From contig CM067064.1 of the NCBI GenBank assembly GCA_033980235.1, positions 1,228,501-1,292,500 on the forward strand: a stretch of DNA of 64,000 nucleotides, read 5' to 3'. Of the stretch, positions 1-12,600 are shown in pieces. Source of the DNA: Diadema setosum. Lineage: Eukaryota > Echinodermata > Echinoidea > Diadematoida > Diadematidae. The notes beneath the pieces are model-generated. The model was given only the letters and a program-made list of their open reading frames with translations, was not told where the DNA came from and did not search any database. The number at the start of each line of letters is the position of its first letter. The stretch's first letter is position 1. A program made the translations under genes and the position numbers.

Positions 1-725
1 AGGGAATTCCAGTTCCTTACAGTTCTTGGGAAGAACGAATGGCGATGCGATTCAGTTCTCGAATATGGTACCTGATAGGAGTGTGGTTGCGAGGCTCTCG
101 TTAACTGAGTAGCCTGTTTGATAATATAGTCCTGTGCTGAAAGAGGAGTGAGATTATTGTGTATTTTGTACATCATAATTAGCCTGTCATTTTCTCTGCG
201 CTGTTCCAGAGTGGTCCAATCAAGCTCTTGTAGCATTTTGGTGACACTTGAGGTGTTATGGTAGCGATTTAAAGTGAATCGCGCAGCTCTTCTCTGGACC
301 ATTTCCACTTGGTGGATTAGGTTCTTGGTGAATGGGTCCCAAACTGTGGAAGCATACTCAACAATTGGTCGAACCAACGTTTTGTAAGCTGTGGCTTTAA
401 CATCAGAAGATTTTATGCGAAGATTGCGTTTTAGAAAAGCAAGCACGTTATTGGCTTTATTGACAGTATTATTGATGTGTTGGGTCCACTTCAAATCAGA
501 AGTAATGGTTACACCTAAGTACTTCACGGATTCAACAGATTCAAGAGGGGCGTTATTTAGATGATACACGTGTTGCACCTTACTTCTTTTCCTGGATATT
601 GTCAAAACCTTGCACTTATCTGTGTTCAAATCCATCATCCATTTTTTCGCCCAGTCACCAATTTTGTTTAGGTCCTCTTGAAGATTTTGCGTATGATGTT
701 GATTGTCGATGGTCATGTTTCTATC
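1..725 (-). pseudogene. LINE reverse transcriptase, C-terminal part, 5'-truncated
   Basis: On the - strand one frame stays open from about 725 to base 1. It reads, in order, DLNKIGDWAKKWMMDLN, KCKVLTI, VKYLGVTITSDLKW, LVRPIVEYASTVWDP, VQRRAARFTLNRY, LDWTTLEQRRENDRLIMMYK and SFFPRTVRNWNS. This is the typical order of the thumb and C-terminal region of jockey/CR1-type non-LTR retrotransposon reverse transcriptases. The catalytic YADD box is missing: in this frame a stop lies near 800 and the family match fades above about 725, so the copy is 5'-truncated. The 3' end of the ORF and its tail lie outside the window to the left. I see no frameshift in the 240 codons, so the insertion is fairly young. 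It is a different family from the LINE at 33570-41262. Confidence 0.85.
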
Positions 726-1213
726 GTAGTTATCTTTACCTCGAGGTTTTGCTAACTGCATGTAGGTGTGAACGGCATCGAAGTTTTGTCGTGGTTAGGG
801 GGACGCATTTTTGCGCTCGTAGTTAGTATAACTACAAGTTTTGGGATAAGTGTAGACATGGCTACAGAACTATATGGTGCCATTGTTGTTGTTGTTGTTG
901 TGGCGCGTGCAGTAGTCTTGACGCAGACTTTTTTCGACCAAAAAAGGGTTTCTGCCTGCAAACTAACGGAGCTGTCACACCTTTCCGCGTAACCGGCTCA
1001 TAGGGAGTAGGGATTTTCCAGCACGCGAGAGAATTTTCTGCAGGCGGACAAGGATGTTGGCGAGTTCTGTACTTGCGTCTGGTCTTACCTGCTAGACGCG
1101 TGCTATTTTCCTGTTACTTGCGTGTCCGTGTGAACTGCGTGGAAGCGTCGAAACCGACCCGTTTTCAGTTACGAGAGACATATTGCATATACGGGGAGCG
1201 TTTTTTTTAAAGA
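726..1213. other. Unassigned stretch between LINE and telomere-like tract
   Basis: No coding region or clear repeat. A short GTT/GTTG run lies near 883-902. GC content is higher than in most of the window. Confidence 0.4.
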
Positions 1214-1423
1214 CGGCACAGATTGGGGCATGGCGCGTGTTAAACCTATGGTAAAAACGTTGGGTTAGGGTTTTTGGTTATGGTTATGGTTAGGGTTAGG
1301 GTTAGGGTTGGGGTTAGGGTTAGGGTTTGGGTTAGGGTTTGATGGTTAGGGTTAGGGTTAGGATTAGGGTTAGGTTTAGGGATAGGGTCCCCGATAGATT
1401 TTTAGTTTCCCCAATCTGTGCCG
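1214..1423. repeat. Interstitial telomere-like tract in an inverted repeat
   Basis: From about 1262 to 1390 the sequence is mostly TTAGGG with variants (TTAGGGTTGGGG, TTTGGG, TTATGG). It is flanked by a perfect 15-bp inverted repeat, CGGCACAGATTGGGG at 1214-1228 and its complement at 1409-1423. A similar word, TATACGGGGA, also lies outside each arm. TTAGGG is the usual animal telomere unit; an internal position suggests end-repair insertion, an old fusion, or a repeat family that carries the motif. Confidence 0.85.
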
Positions 1424-2220
1424 TATACGGGGACTGTGAAGTACCTGTGTGGGAGTTGCCTGCGAGGTCTGCTACTAAGGGCCTCTTACTTGTGTACCTC
1501 TGCGGGCAAACCCCCGCGACTCACCCAGAACAAGTTTTGAGCATGCTCAAGGCCTTGTCAAACAGTGCCTGGGGAAGCCTTGCGGGTTGACTTGCGGGGG
1601 GAAAAATAGCTACCCGGAGCTCCCCGGAGGTGGCCCGCACCTGGCAGTGCTTATCTGGTATCTCGCCCGCAGTTGCCCAGAGGTGCGGACGCTAGTCCGA
1701 TATATTTACCCGCAGCCAAGTTTTGAGCATGACCAAAACATTTTCCGAGTGAGTCACGGAGATTGCCTGCAGAGGTCCACGCAGAACACCAGTAGGAGGC
1801 CCGTAGCTGCCGCAAGTCGCAGCAGTTGACCCGCTTGAAGTACGTAAGTTGTCCGTGGATCTATGCAAATCGAATTCCTTTAGAAGGATTCCTTCACCAA
1901 GTTGTCAGCCCTCATTCGCCACCCATGCGCCTGACACGCAGGTAGGACGCTCGCCCAAAGCTTTGTCCGCTCGCAAAAAAAAAAACAAAAACAAAAACAA
2001 AAACAAAAACAAAAAAACAATTGTCCTGCGTGCAGGAAAGTCCCCTCACGTAACAAGCCCGCGTATAGCTTGCCGGGAAAGGTGTGTCAGGGCCTAAAAT
2101 TGACTGCGGGTAAATAGGACTTGCGTGCGCAACTCCGGGTAACTACGGGCAAGATTCATACTACAAGTTAGGTACTGTCATGTGCGGGTTATCTGCGGGG
2201 ACTTCCGTGTAGCAAAAATA
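1424..2220. other. GC-rich block with recurring TGCGGG words, no gene
   Basis: This block is clearly richer in G and C than its surroundings. The words TGCGGG, GCGGGTTA/GCGGGTAA and AAGTTTTGAGCATG (about 1532 and 1719) recur without a fixed period. Short open frames here have no recognisable domain and cross low-complexity sequence. It could be a diverged repeat core or CpG-rich upstream DNA. Confidence 0.4.
1975..2018 (+). repeat. (AAAAAC)n simple repeat
   Basis: A poly-A start is followed by about six tandem AAAAAC units. Confidence 0.9.
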
Positions 2221-3449
2221 ACTTTATTGTTCTTCGGCTTGCCCGAAAATGTGTGACAGTATACGGTCTTTCCTTTTCATGCCAATTATAGGTGACGCTG
2301 GTCGCTATCATAAGTAGATTGTTAAGAAGCAGATGTGGGAATATTGAACAGAAAGAGATGAAAGCTTGAAATTTGGCATCAATTTTCCAATGTGTCATAA
2401 TTTAAGACAAAAATAACATCCACACAATTCAAGATAGGAGCCATTTATCAAAGTTGTCGTTAATGTGTTACGAAAAAGTTAATTCTCAACCTATAATTTG
2501 ATGAAGTTGTCATTAATTTTGCTGTCTATTCATTTGTGTTTATACGCATAAATTCGAACAATATTATACTAATGAAAATCATGTTGAGGATCCCCCTTCA
2601 CTTTTTTTTTTCTTGAATGTTACTCTATCGGTGTACAAGCATAAATGATCTTATTACTTTTACAATAATTTCGGGGTCAGACAACTTTCTACTTTACCAT
2701 AGTCGTTTATAATTTTGCCACAGCAAAGTAGGATAAAGTGAAAAACAAAAAAGATATCTGGAATCCAGACAGGTTTATTTCTTTTACCTTTCGTGCACAT
2801 CACCCATTGTAGATCGGATCTTAAACTACCAATACCTCAACACTATACGATACAAGCCTGGATAAAGGGGAAAGGACGCCTAAGATTTTTCCCTCATTCT
2901 CTCCTTAGCATTAATTCATTACTGTATATTTTGATACAAATTTACATATTTATCATGATTTTTCATTTTATTCTTTTACTTTTTTTTTTTACAATAGCTT
3001 ACAAACACAAAAGTACGATTTTAAATTTTTGATGGATAATACAGCATACGTGTAAATACTGGCTGCCATGGCAACAGGAGAAAACTTCCTTTTTTTACAA
3101 TAATATTTTTTTTATTGCATCTATCCACACAAAAAAATGGACCAAAAATACAAAAGTTTGCAGCAATAGGAGGCATTTGGGGGTTACCAATCACCTGTAG
3201 GCATCTTGTTACCATGGTAACCATGCACAATATCATACCTTTTAATGTATCCCATTGTATTGCTGACATCTCTAGCAACATGTACATATTTATGTAGTTT
3301 TGATCAATATTCATGAAATAAATGCAAAAAACTGTGATTGTTTTGTCATTTTCAGTGCCAAGCGTCACCGACCCTAATCTAGTTTCTAGTCTATTTTATT
3401 TCGTCTTTATTTTTCCGAGTTGCAGCTTGTGTATGTTACTGTGTAGAAG
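2221..3449. other. AT-rich intergenic DNA upstream of CCZ1
   Basis: AT-rich, with several homopolymer T runs (around 2600, 2978, 3104). I see no exon, TIR pair or RNA gene in it. Confidence 0.5.
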
Positions 3450-3478
3450 CACAGAACTCTTACGGTAAGAGTTCTGTG
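3450..3478. repeat. 29-nt near-perfect palindrome upstream of CCZ1
   Basis: CACAGAACTCTTAC is followed by one G and then its exact complement, a 14-bp stem with a single central base. The word GTGTAGAAGC lies directly on both sides (3441-3450 and 3479-3488), so the block looks like a small inverted duplication. It sits about 115 bases before the CCZ1 start codon. Confidence 0.8.
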
Positions 3479-3591
3479 TGTAGAAGCCCGCTGTATTGCC
3501 GAGTGAGGGCGCATACCCAGTGATTGCGACGCCCAAAAACAAAACAAAACAAAAACGGTTCGGGCATATTTGGCTACGTCTGCATTCAGCA
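3479..3591 (+). promoter_or_regulatory. Probable CCZ1 proximal promoter and 5' leader
   Basis: This short stretch lies just before the first CCZ1 codon and is richer in CpG than the surrounding DNA (GAGGGCGCATACC, TTGCGACGCCC, ACGGTTCGGGC). No TATA box is evident. The assignment is positional; the transcription start cannot be placed from sequence. Confidence 0.4.
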
Positions 3592-3669
3592 ATGGCTTCT
3601 CAACGGAGCCTAATAACTCTGGCTAACTTCTTTATATATAATCCCAAGATAAAATGTCGAGAAGGCGAG
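3592..3669 (+). CDS. CCZ1: CCZ1 coding exon 1
   Basis: 26 codons ending in phase 0 at GAG|GTAAGA. It carries ANFFIYNPKI, the conserved start of the first longin domain, then REGE. The ATG lies in the context CAGCAATGG. Confidence 0.92.
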
Positions 3670-6600
3670 GTAAGAGGCTGTTATTGTTGATTCTGTTGTT
3701 TTACAGTCGTTCTGTTCACGATAATTGTAGAGTGGTTCAGCTCACTTTTAGTCCCATACGCTGGTATCTGTGTAGCCCGACCAGACACTGTTACGCTATG
3801 CGAAAACAGCACAGCGACTGGGCTGTGTATAGTTAGTATCTGTGTCAATGCCTTTGAAGAAGAGTGTCGTCAGCGGCGACAGAGTTGTGTAGAAAAATTA
3901 AATTAAAATGCATTAACGTTATACTATTACTAGTTTCACAAGTGAGTGAAACAACAGTGGTGGGGCCTATTTCACGAGTATGCCAAACCATGCAAACAGT
4001 GTAAGTTAAGGTCAATATGAATTATAATGTCGTCTTGTTGTTGTCGTCGTTCTTCTTCTTCTTCTTCTTCTTCTTCTTTTTCTTCTTCTTCGTCTTCTTG
4101 ACTAGAAAGTCTAGACTAGTTTGAAATTTATGAAGTTCTTCTTACCGACTTCAAGTTAAGTTCTTTTTCATCTAATTTTAACGACTAGGCCCTAAACGTT
4201 TAAATTAGGCCTAGATACTATATGATCTAACTTAGTAACTAAACTTAAGTAAAATTTGCTTCACTTCAGTCCAGTGTCGATATCAGTAATTCTAGTTAAA
4301 ACTTAACTGCGACCAGCCCCAACGTGCAGCGTTGGGGCTGCGCCGTTTTCGCATTCAGATCTTAATTTTGTACAAAACGGGTGCCGTTGCGGCGCTATAT
4401 TTCCTTAATTTTTCAACAAAAACTACTAGGAATACTTACATGGGTCGATTAAACCTAAATGATTCAAATCGGCGACTTTTTGATGCATTTCGTTGCTTAT
4501 GATGCAGAAAATGTTGTCTTATAAGGCGAATTGTCTTCAGCTCGCCGATGCTCACTAACGTTGCATGCTAGCCTTTGGCAAGGCCCTCTCGCTGTAACGG
4601 ACGAGCGAACGGACGAGCGAAGCGAGTCGCGCTACCTTACTCGGCTGGGCTCTCTACACCACGCAGCGAGAGGACCTTGACAAAAGGCTACGTATTACTC
4701 GCTACATGCGCAGATGCTTACTAATGGATATACACGTTCAAAATGGTAGCACGGCTCTCCCACTAGGGCAGGCCGCTTACTCCTACAAAATGTGGAAATT
4801 TTTGCAGTTTCCAGATAAATTTGTGAAAAGAACCAAGGCAATGGGGTAATGTGTATTTCATTTTTTATTGTCACTGTGTTTATGATAGAAATTTACCCAT
4901 GATTTACTCGTGAAGTCGCCGTATGTGGCAATAGGGAGTTGTTCGTGGTTCTCACTTTAGCGAAACTGCGAGGTAGCCGCCAGGACCCCGCCGCATAGCG
5001 GCGCGGTCTCCGGGGCTAGTTAAAACTACACTAGTGCTACTGCTAGACAGTATGATGGGGGGTTGTGTATCCGGACACTTAAAAAGTTGAGATTTAACTG
5101 TTTCGTTAGATGAATTTTTTACATTGCTATTCTCAATAAAAATATTCCAATACACAATGATGAGGTTCTGAAAATGATACTTAACAATTCTTCCAAAGCA
5201 AAGCGAGCAAAATTAATTTTTGTTGCAATTAGATAACTTAACTGAAACCCTTGCAAATATATTTTGAACGTTGTAGCCAGCCTGCGTGTATTGTCTATGA
5301 CTATGGGAATGGATTAACATTGAAGTTTGTTGTTTCTGACTCAAACACGTGCACAAGTTTCACATCGCGCATGTGATAGAATATTGCGCGCTTCTTCTGG
5401 TGGACAAATCATGAAACAAATCGCCGAATTCTGCTTTAGAGAAGTTACCTCAAAAATTGGTATATTATTCAGAAGCCATTGTATTTTATGCTTATTTTAT
5501 GGGATTTTATTGTGTTTGTGGAAGTAAATTTTTAGTCTGGTCCCACAACTTTTTCGGTCCAAGTCATACCAAGTATTCACCTATGCTCGAGATGGCATGA
5601 TACTGACCGATTTTTAGAGGGGGTACCGGGGTTTTCCGTCCACATCCATCACCCGGCATCAGTCACACAAGTCCAGTCATCAAGCATCAGTCAAGGTCAT
5701 GGGGGTCAATAGTCACCTGACAGGTTTGAGTTTGTCAGTCATGTGACCATGAAGTCTGGTTAAAGTCACAGTCCAGGTCTGGTTAAGGTCATAAAGTACA
5801 GTTTACAGTAGAGAGGAGGAAGGAGGTCAAGGCTGACTGTCCCCAAAACCCAATCCCACTAAACTTTTTAGCCATTTTTTTTTTCATTATACTACCATAC
5901 TAGATCTACCAGTATGTACAATCTATTCTAGTAGTACTAGTAGTCAGTAAATTAGATCTAGGATGTAACATTTGATATGCCATTGAGTGTCATGCTGTGA
6001 TAGCTGCAAGAAACTGTTATTGTACATAGTAAACAAAAAGTGTGAAAGCTTCTTTTGTAGGAATTGCAGAGAAGAGGGTAACAAAAAATAATTTTTGTTT
6101 TGCAGTGAATTTAGATTTGATTGTATTCAATGTGATTGCTGTGCTGTATCACTTAAAAAAAAAAAAAGTTTTACTGGCACCAGTTTGGTTATTGAACAAT
6201 GTGTATAGGCTCTAGACCCCTACACTGTCACTGCGCATATAGCCTAGGTGGATAATTGCCTACATTGAAGGTTTGACAGTGACCCTTGTAAGTTGTTGTA
6301 CCCTTTCAGTTGGAAATCATGCAGTCTAACTGGCATGATTTTAATGATTTATTGCATTATGGGTGCCAAAGCTCAATTGTTTTCATGTAAACCTCATCAA
6401 CATCATGGATACACAGCAACAATTTCTATATAGGTCTAGATTTATGATTAGTATTAATGACAAAAAGTCTGAAGAGTTTCATACCATTGCGACTGATTAA
6501 AAATTTGTCCTTCCTTGATGTAATATAAAATGCTGATTATTCAGTGTTTTGAATTTATGTTGATATTTAGGCACTTTGTCAATTACTTGAATGACAATGT

Positions 6601-9600
6601 AGATCTAGTTGCAATAAACTCAACATGATGCAAGAGTTTCAAACCAATACCTACAATGCTGAATAGACCCTATGTACTCCTTGTAGAACTTTGAATTATC
6701 AAGTAATACATGTAACTAAATTGTCCACAAGGAACTCTAGTTATAATTAAGATGAAAATTATGATTTGACTATATTTATACGAGACTTGATGTTTTTGTT
6801 TACATCTCAGGAACACAAGAAAATCATGTTTTACCAGCCGTCCAATGTTCCTCTGGATGTCCAAACGAGACATGTTGGGCTCTGTGAAGGAGTGGTCATG
6901 TTCACCGAGTAAGAAATTTGTAATGAAACTCTTTCACTCAACATGAAACGCAGTATTTACGTATTAAATTAAAGCATATTTTAGTGGTTGGAATGTAAGC
7001 AGCTACTACTTTTCATTTATTAAGATTTATACTTTTGGTAACGTACAATGTGAGCATAGGTTGTCAAAGAAAATTACAATATCTTGGAAACTTATCAGTA
7101 AGAAAGGAAGAGATTTTATTTAGGGGATTTTTTTAACAAGAAGACTTGTGCTTGTCTGACATGGAAACATTTAACATGTTTTTAGGCACATTATGTGATT
7201 TGTGATAACCACTGCTCATAAATGATAAGATAGGATGTCTGAAGTCATATTTGCATGATCTAGTTAGCATATTTACCATTGCAACTTAATAATTCACCAG
7301 TTAATTATGAAATATACGTATCCTGTTTTTTGCTGTTTCATTTCAGAAACTTTAACCCAGACAAACCATGTCAGTCAATGCACACCCAGAAAACAAGACA
7401 GCTTTATCTCCATCCTGAAGAAGAGTTCTGGATCATCATGGTGAGTGGTCAGAGAGAGGCAAGGATAACGTTGGAAGTATGAAATGCTGGAATGATGCTA
7501 GTACTATGCAAAGCAAAAATACCCGAGCATGCAGTCAAACAATAAGCCAACCCACTGAAAAACAAGAGTTTGAGAAATAGACAATTGTAGTGCTAAGCTC
7601 AAAGTGGTTAAACTTAGCATTGAATTAATTGTTCTGACTCTACTCAAAAGGATGCAGGGGGCATGCATAATACAAGATTGGATAAGTCAGTGCTTGAAAT
7701 ATTAAGGACGAGTCCTGAGCAAACTTGGGCAGTTGTCTATGACAAATGCATGTTGTAGCAAAATCAGTCCATCCTCAACAGGTTGATTTTGTTGTTATTT
7801 TTTTTTTCTTTTTTTTTTATTTAGGGGAGGGGGGGGGGAACTCTCCAAGCGTGTTGATTTTCCATTATGGTAGTATCTTAGTCAGGATAAATAGCAAGTT
7901 TTAGAGACCGGTGTACGTTTTTGTCAATACACACTCATTCCTTATTCTTTCATCCTGCCACAGACTGTCACCATCCCTTACACAGAGAAAGTCAAAGAGG
8001 GAAAGACATACCATGAGTATCATGAGGACGATGTCCAGGATTCTGTGTATCTTGCTGTCCTCAAGCATGCCTATCAACTATTCAAGGTAACGTGATTACC
8101 ATTTGACCTTTTCTCACTTATATTGTTCTACACACAAAGGGCAACATTTAACTTCTTTGGGTGCGTTCAAGTGCTCTCCTAAAGACCTAAAAGTGAACTG
8201 TATCGTACCGTACCCACGCCAAAGGAGCGCTCAAACGCTCCTAAAGTGTACCGTACCGTACTGTACCGAGCCAAACGTGGACCACTTCCCGCTGTGCTCC
8301 AAAAGTGTACCAAAGCATACCAAAAGTTTACCGTAAAGCACCACGTGTCATGCACATACGTCACAATGCAAAAACATTATTCTCTTTGTTCGAGACAGCC
8401 GTAAGTAGTTCAAGCGCCAGGTGGATGACATTCTTGCTACAAAAATGTGTGACCTTTTCTAAAAATAACTCGCTTTCTCGACAGAGCGCTTGAACGCTCC
8501 AAAACTGGCACAGTTCGGAATGGTACGCTTTGGTGCAGTTCTCTTTGGTTCGCTTTAGAGCACTCGAACGCACCCTTTGCCAGAATCATCTATTCTCCAA
8601 ATTACAACTGCCCACATATTTGTTTGTTTTGTATCAGCATATGCATACGTTGAGTAAACTCACTAATAAAATATTATGGTAGCCGCTTACCAATAAAGAT
8701 ATATATTTCTTTTAGATATTCCAAACCAGCTGAAAATATGCCCTCCTTGCATACTTACCATGGAGCAATACCAAAAAGTTTGACATTTACTACCCACCAA
8801 CAGTCTGTGTCAAAAAAAAAAAGTAAATAAAATAAAAATGAACAGATGCATAATGAGGAATAAATTCATTGTCTGACTATGATTGTACAATGCAATATTT
8901 GTGATGAATTATGAGACAATTATGAGATAATAAAATCAGAAAATAATATCTAAGCCAAATTCAAATTGCAAAGTCTAAGCTTTCGGCCTGAACTGTGAGA
9001 CCGAATCCAGTTTCAGTTTTCATCAAGAGCAAGGTGAAAGGCTTTGACGAAATGTTCAGAAAGAGACAGTCCATTTGAGAAACAGATGAGAAAAGAATTT
9101 TGTCCTTAAACAGAGACCCTGAGGTGATTTGGACTGGCACACAAAGAGTATGGACAAAAAAGTAAGATAGAATGAAATATATGAATAAAGGAATGAATGA
9201 ATTAATGAAAGTGATAAGTATCAACAACAACAACAAAACTAAAAGTAATTGAAAGTCATTGGTAGTAGACATTGGCCTTGCTGTTTTGCTATGGTGATTT
9301 ATCGTATATATCTGATGTCTTACAGCTCTTCATGGGTACATTTACTGAGATCATGAACCTGCATGGAGTGGATCAACTCAAGCATAGACTCAACCATTTC
9401 TTTTCCAGGGCGAGTATCGTATCCTTAGTCTCTATGTAGGCAGTCCTTCACCCAAAGGCATAATTTACCATTTGCAGAAGAAACATAAACCCAGCATTAG
9501 TGCTTTAAAATAGTTCTAAAATGTGAGTAAGGGAAAGAAACAACCACTGTAAAGATTTGAGTCTGTATAATCGATGTTTAGTATTGTTTCATAAATAGAC

Positions 9601-12600
9601 AAAATATGAACAATAGCTATAATAAAAATGTTTCGAGACTAAACTGTCTATAGTTAATACTGATATCTCCTTATATTTTAGGCTTTATTACAAAGATTTT
9701 TATATGGTAAGATGTTTTATGATGCAACAGACCTACACATATGCATCAAATGTGATACCTTGAACATTTTTTAAAGCACTGCTCCCAAAGGTAAATAAGA
9801 CCTTTAAGACATATGGGAATTGCAGGATAGAGCTCTTTGTAGCTGAATATATATGCCAACTTCTGTGCCAAATGTAACATTCAGTATCTGACAGTTAAGT
9901 GTGTGGCTGCAATAAAGTGGTCCCAAAGTTAGTAGAAAGTGCATGTAATAGCTTCAAAGCAAATTAAATGGAGATTCAAGGTGTTCATCTGAAAAGGTAG
10001 GTGTGTAGAGCATGACACATTATAAACAAATGCCCTCTTCAAGAAGAAAAATTCACAGAAATTAGCTGGGCCTGTTAAAGGGATCGTACAGTTCTGGTTG
10101 AGACCTAATTTCAGGTTTCTAACATTTTTAGGTGAGATAATGAGAAATCTCATATGAAATATGAAAGAGCATGCAATTTTATGAGGAATTCAACGTTTAT
10201 TTGATAAAAATTGGTTTTGAAATGGCCGAGATATCCAAAAAAGAACGATTCTAATAAAGTGTGGGACCCACACTTTGTAACCATCGCTTTGTTTTACTTT
10301 GTTTTTGGATGTTTCAGTTATTCCAAACCTGATTTTCATCAAATAAACTTTGAATTCCTCTTAAAATGGTATGCTCTGTGCTATATCATAAGTGTTTTCT
10401 TGGTATCTTGCAAAACTTCGAAAGCCTATTTCTCATCTCAACCAAAACTGTACTATCCCTTTAAACTTAAAGTGTACCACTCCACATATCAGTGAGGTTG
10501 TTCTTATGATGGACTCCCTTTCCCTGTGTGAATGGAATGTAGTTGATGGCAATCTTTAGTGTTAAGCTGCTGTATACAGTAGGTCTCTTAGATCATTTTA
10601 ACCCTAAAAGAGCCGGGGGGCGGAATCCGCCCCCCCCCCCCTCGACGTTAGCGCGCTATAATTCTGTAACGCGAGAAGGCCTCGTCGCGAGGCTTCTTGA
10701 CTTTGTTTGTTCAAGTCTCGCGCAACTTCTGAGACCAAATTGGGTGGAAATCCCCCCTCCCCCTCCCAGGTCTGAGCATAGCCAAAAAAAGCCCCGCACC
10801 TTTAGGGTTAATTGCAGTGGTATCTTGGCAAAGCATATAAGATTTTGAACAAATTTCAAATGTCATTTGGGCAACACTTCAAAATTTTACTATTTCCCTC
10901 GTGTTTATGCAATATGCCAGCAGGATTTTTTTTTTTTTACACTTGGGTGTATGCATGTATAACCTAATAGAGATTCTCTGGAAAGTTTTTTTTTTCTTTT
11001 GTTTTTGCCTCAAAGGTCAAAAAGTCAAAGATCAAGTGAAAGTGCTGAACTAAGTTTTTCCTCCATATCTCGGAAGTGGCTCAAGTTATCTTGAAACATA
11101 CTACATATTTATGCATGTTCTGCTTGACAGTGATTATCTCAAGTATGAATTTTAGGGTCAAAGGCCAGATGAAAATGGTAACAATTTACTATTCAATACA
11201 GAAATTGCACTTTTTCTCCATACCTTGCAAATTACTCAATGCATAAACGTATGAATGGGTCAAAGTCAAGTTAAAGTCCTTAAATCCCAAATACATGCTC
11301 TCCTATTCATCCAATTAAACCGAGGTCAAGGAAGGTGAACATTCAACACATTCGTGACAAACTTGTCATTTTAATATTTTGCCAATTTTGTGAAAATGTA
11401 ATCACCCATTGTCCACATGTACTATCTAGACCTATTAGGAGAATCATGCATTATGGCGGAGGCATACCAGTCCCCATAGCGACATTTCTAGTTTATTATT
11501 TTTATACTATTCTTTCTTTTTTTTCTGCAGTATCTGTCCAATCTACGTCTGTCTTCCTGTGATATTCTGGAAGTCCACAATGGTATCCAGTTCCTGCCAT
11601 TGGATAAGAACACATACCTTAGAATCCAGTGCTTCATTAACTTGGTAGAAGCCTCTTTCAGTCAAATTAAGTATACAGCATTCCTGTACAACAACCAGCT
11701 GGTATGGTAAGTGACAGCTATAAAATCTCTGGAATACCCTCATCACTATTTCTGAATAATTCACTGTGTCTGTATTGAGTTTGTATTTTATGATAGAAAA
11801 ATAGCACTGTGAAAATATTGTGGTACATGTATTAATTCTGAAAATATTATGGTATTTATTCTGAAATAATATGAAGGGCCACTAGTGAAAACCTATGAAA
11901 CTACAAGGAAAGAGGTACAGTCTTTGTATGATTTTCAGCATCACGTTTGTAAATACATAGTTTTAGCTTTCTGAAAGAAAATTTGCCAACAAAGAAAGAA
12001 AGAGAAACAAAAATCTTTTTTCTTTTCTTTTTTTTGCTGGCCATCATCCATTTATCAAGATAACTCCAGCCAGGGGCCACTTAATTGTAATATGATCTGC
12101 ACAAAGTTTGATTTTATATCCATCAGTACAATGTATTTTTTGGTAAGTTCTGTTGTCCAGTATGTCAGGAATATGTTCAGTTCAGACCATTCACCATTAG
12201 GAGGTTGCTTTGAAAAAAACATGTTACGTACAAACGTAATCTAGCAGTCAAGTGAAAATATGAAGAAGATATGACTGATTTGAACTTTAAAATGTTATGT
12301 AACAGGGAGTATTATAGACTATTCAAACTAGTGAAGTGATATGGTTATATGTCATGTGCAATGCTGCTCACTGGGTTTCGTGCACAAAGTGACTGAAAAT
12401 ATGACTTTACTCTGATTGGCATATTATGTACATTTATTTTGCAGTTTTTCTGTGTAGGAATATACACTGTATATATGATAATTTTGTTTCATAAGTTTTA
12501 TTCATTCAAATGAGTGATTTAGATTACCTAGACTAAGTCATGTACTGAATTTGTACTTCACAATTGCCAACCTATTCAGAATGAGCAGAGGCAGAGAAAA

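Noticed and set aside
1262..1390. TTAGGG tract as a true chromosome end
   Set aside because: The repeats are degenerate, flanked by unique DNA on both sides and close to a LINE that continues to the window edge.
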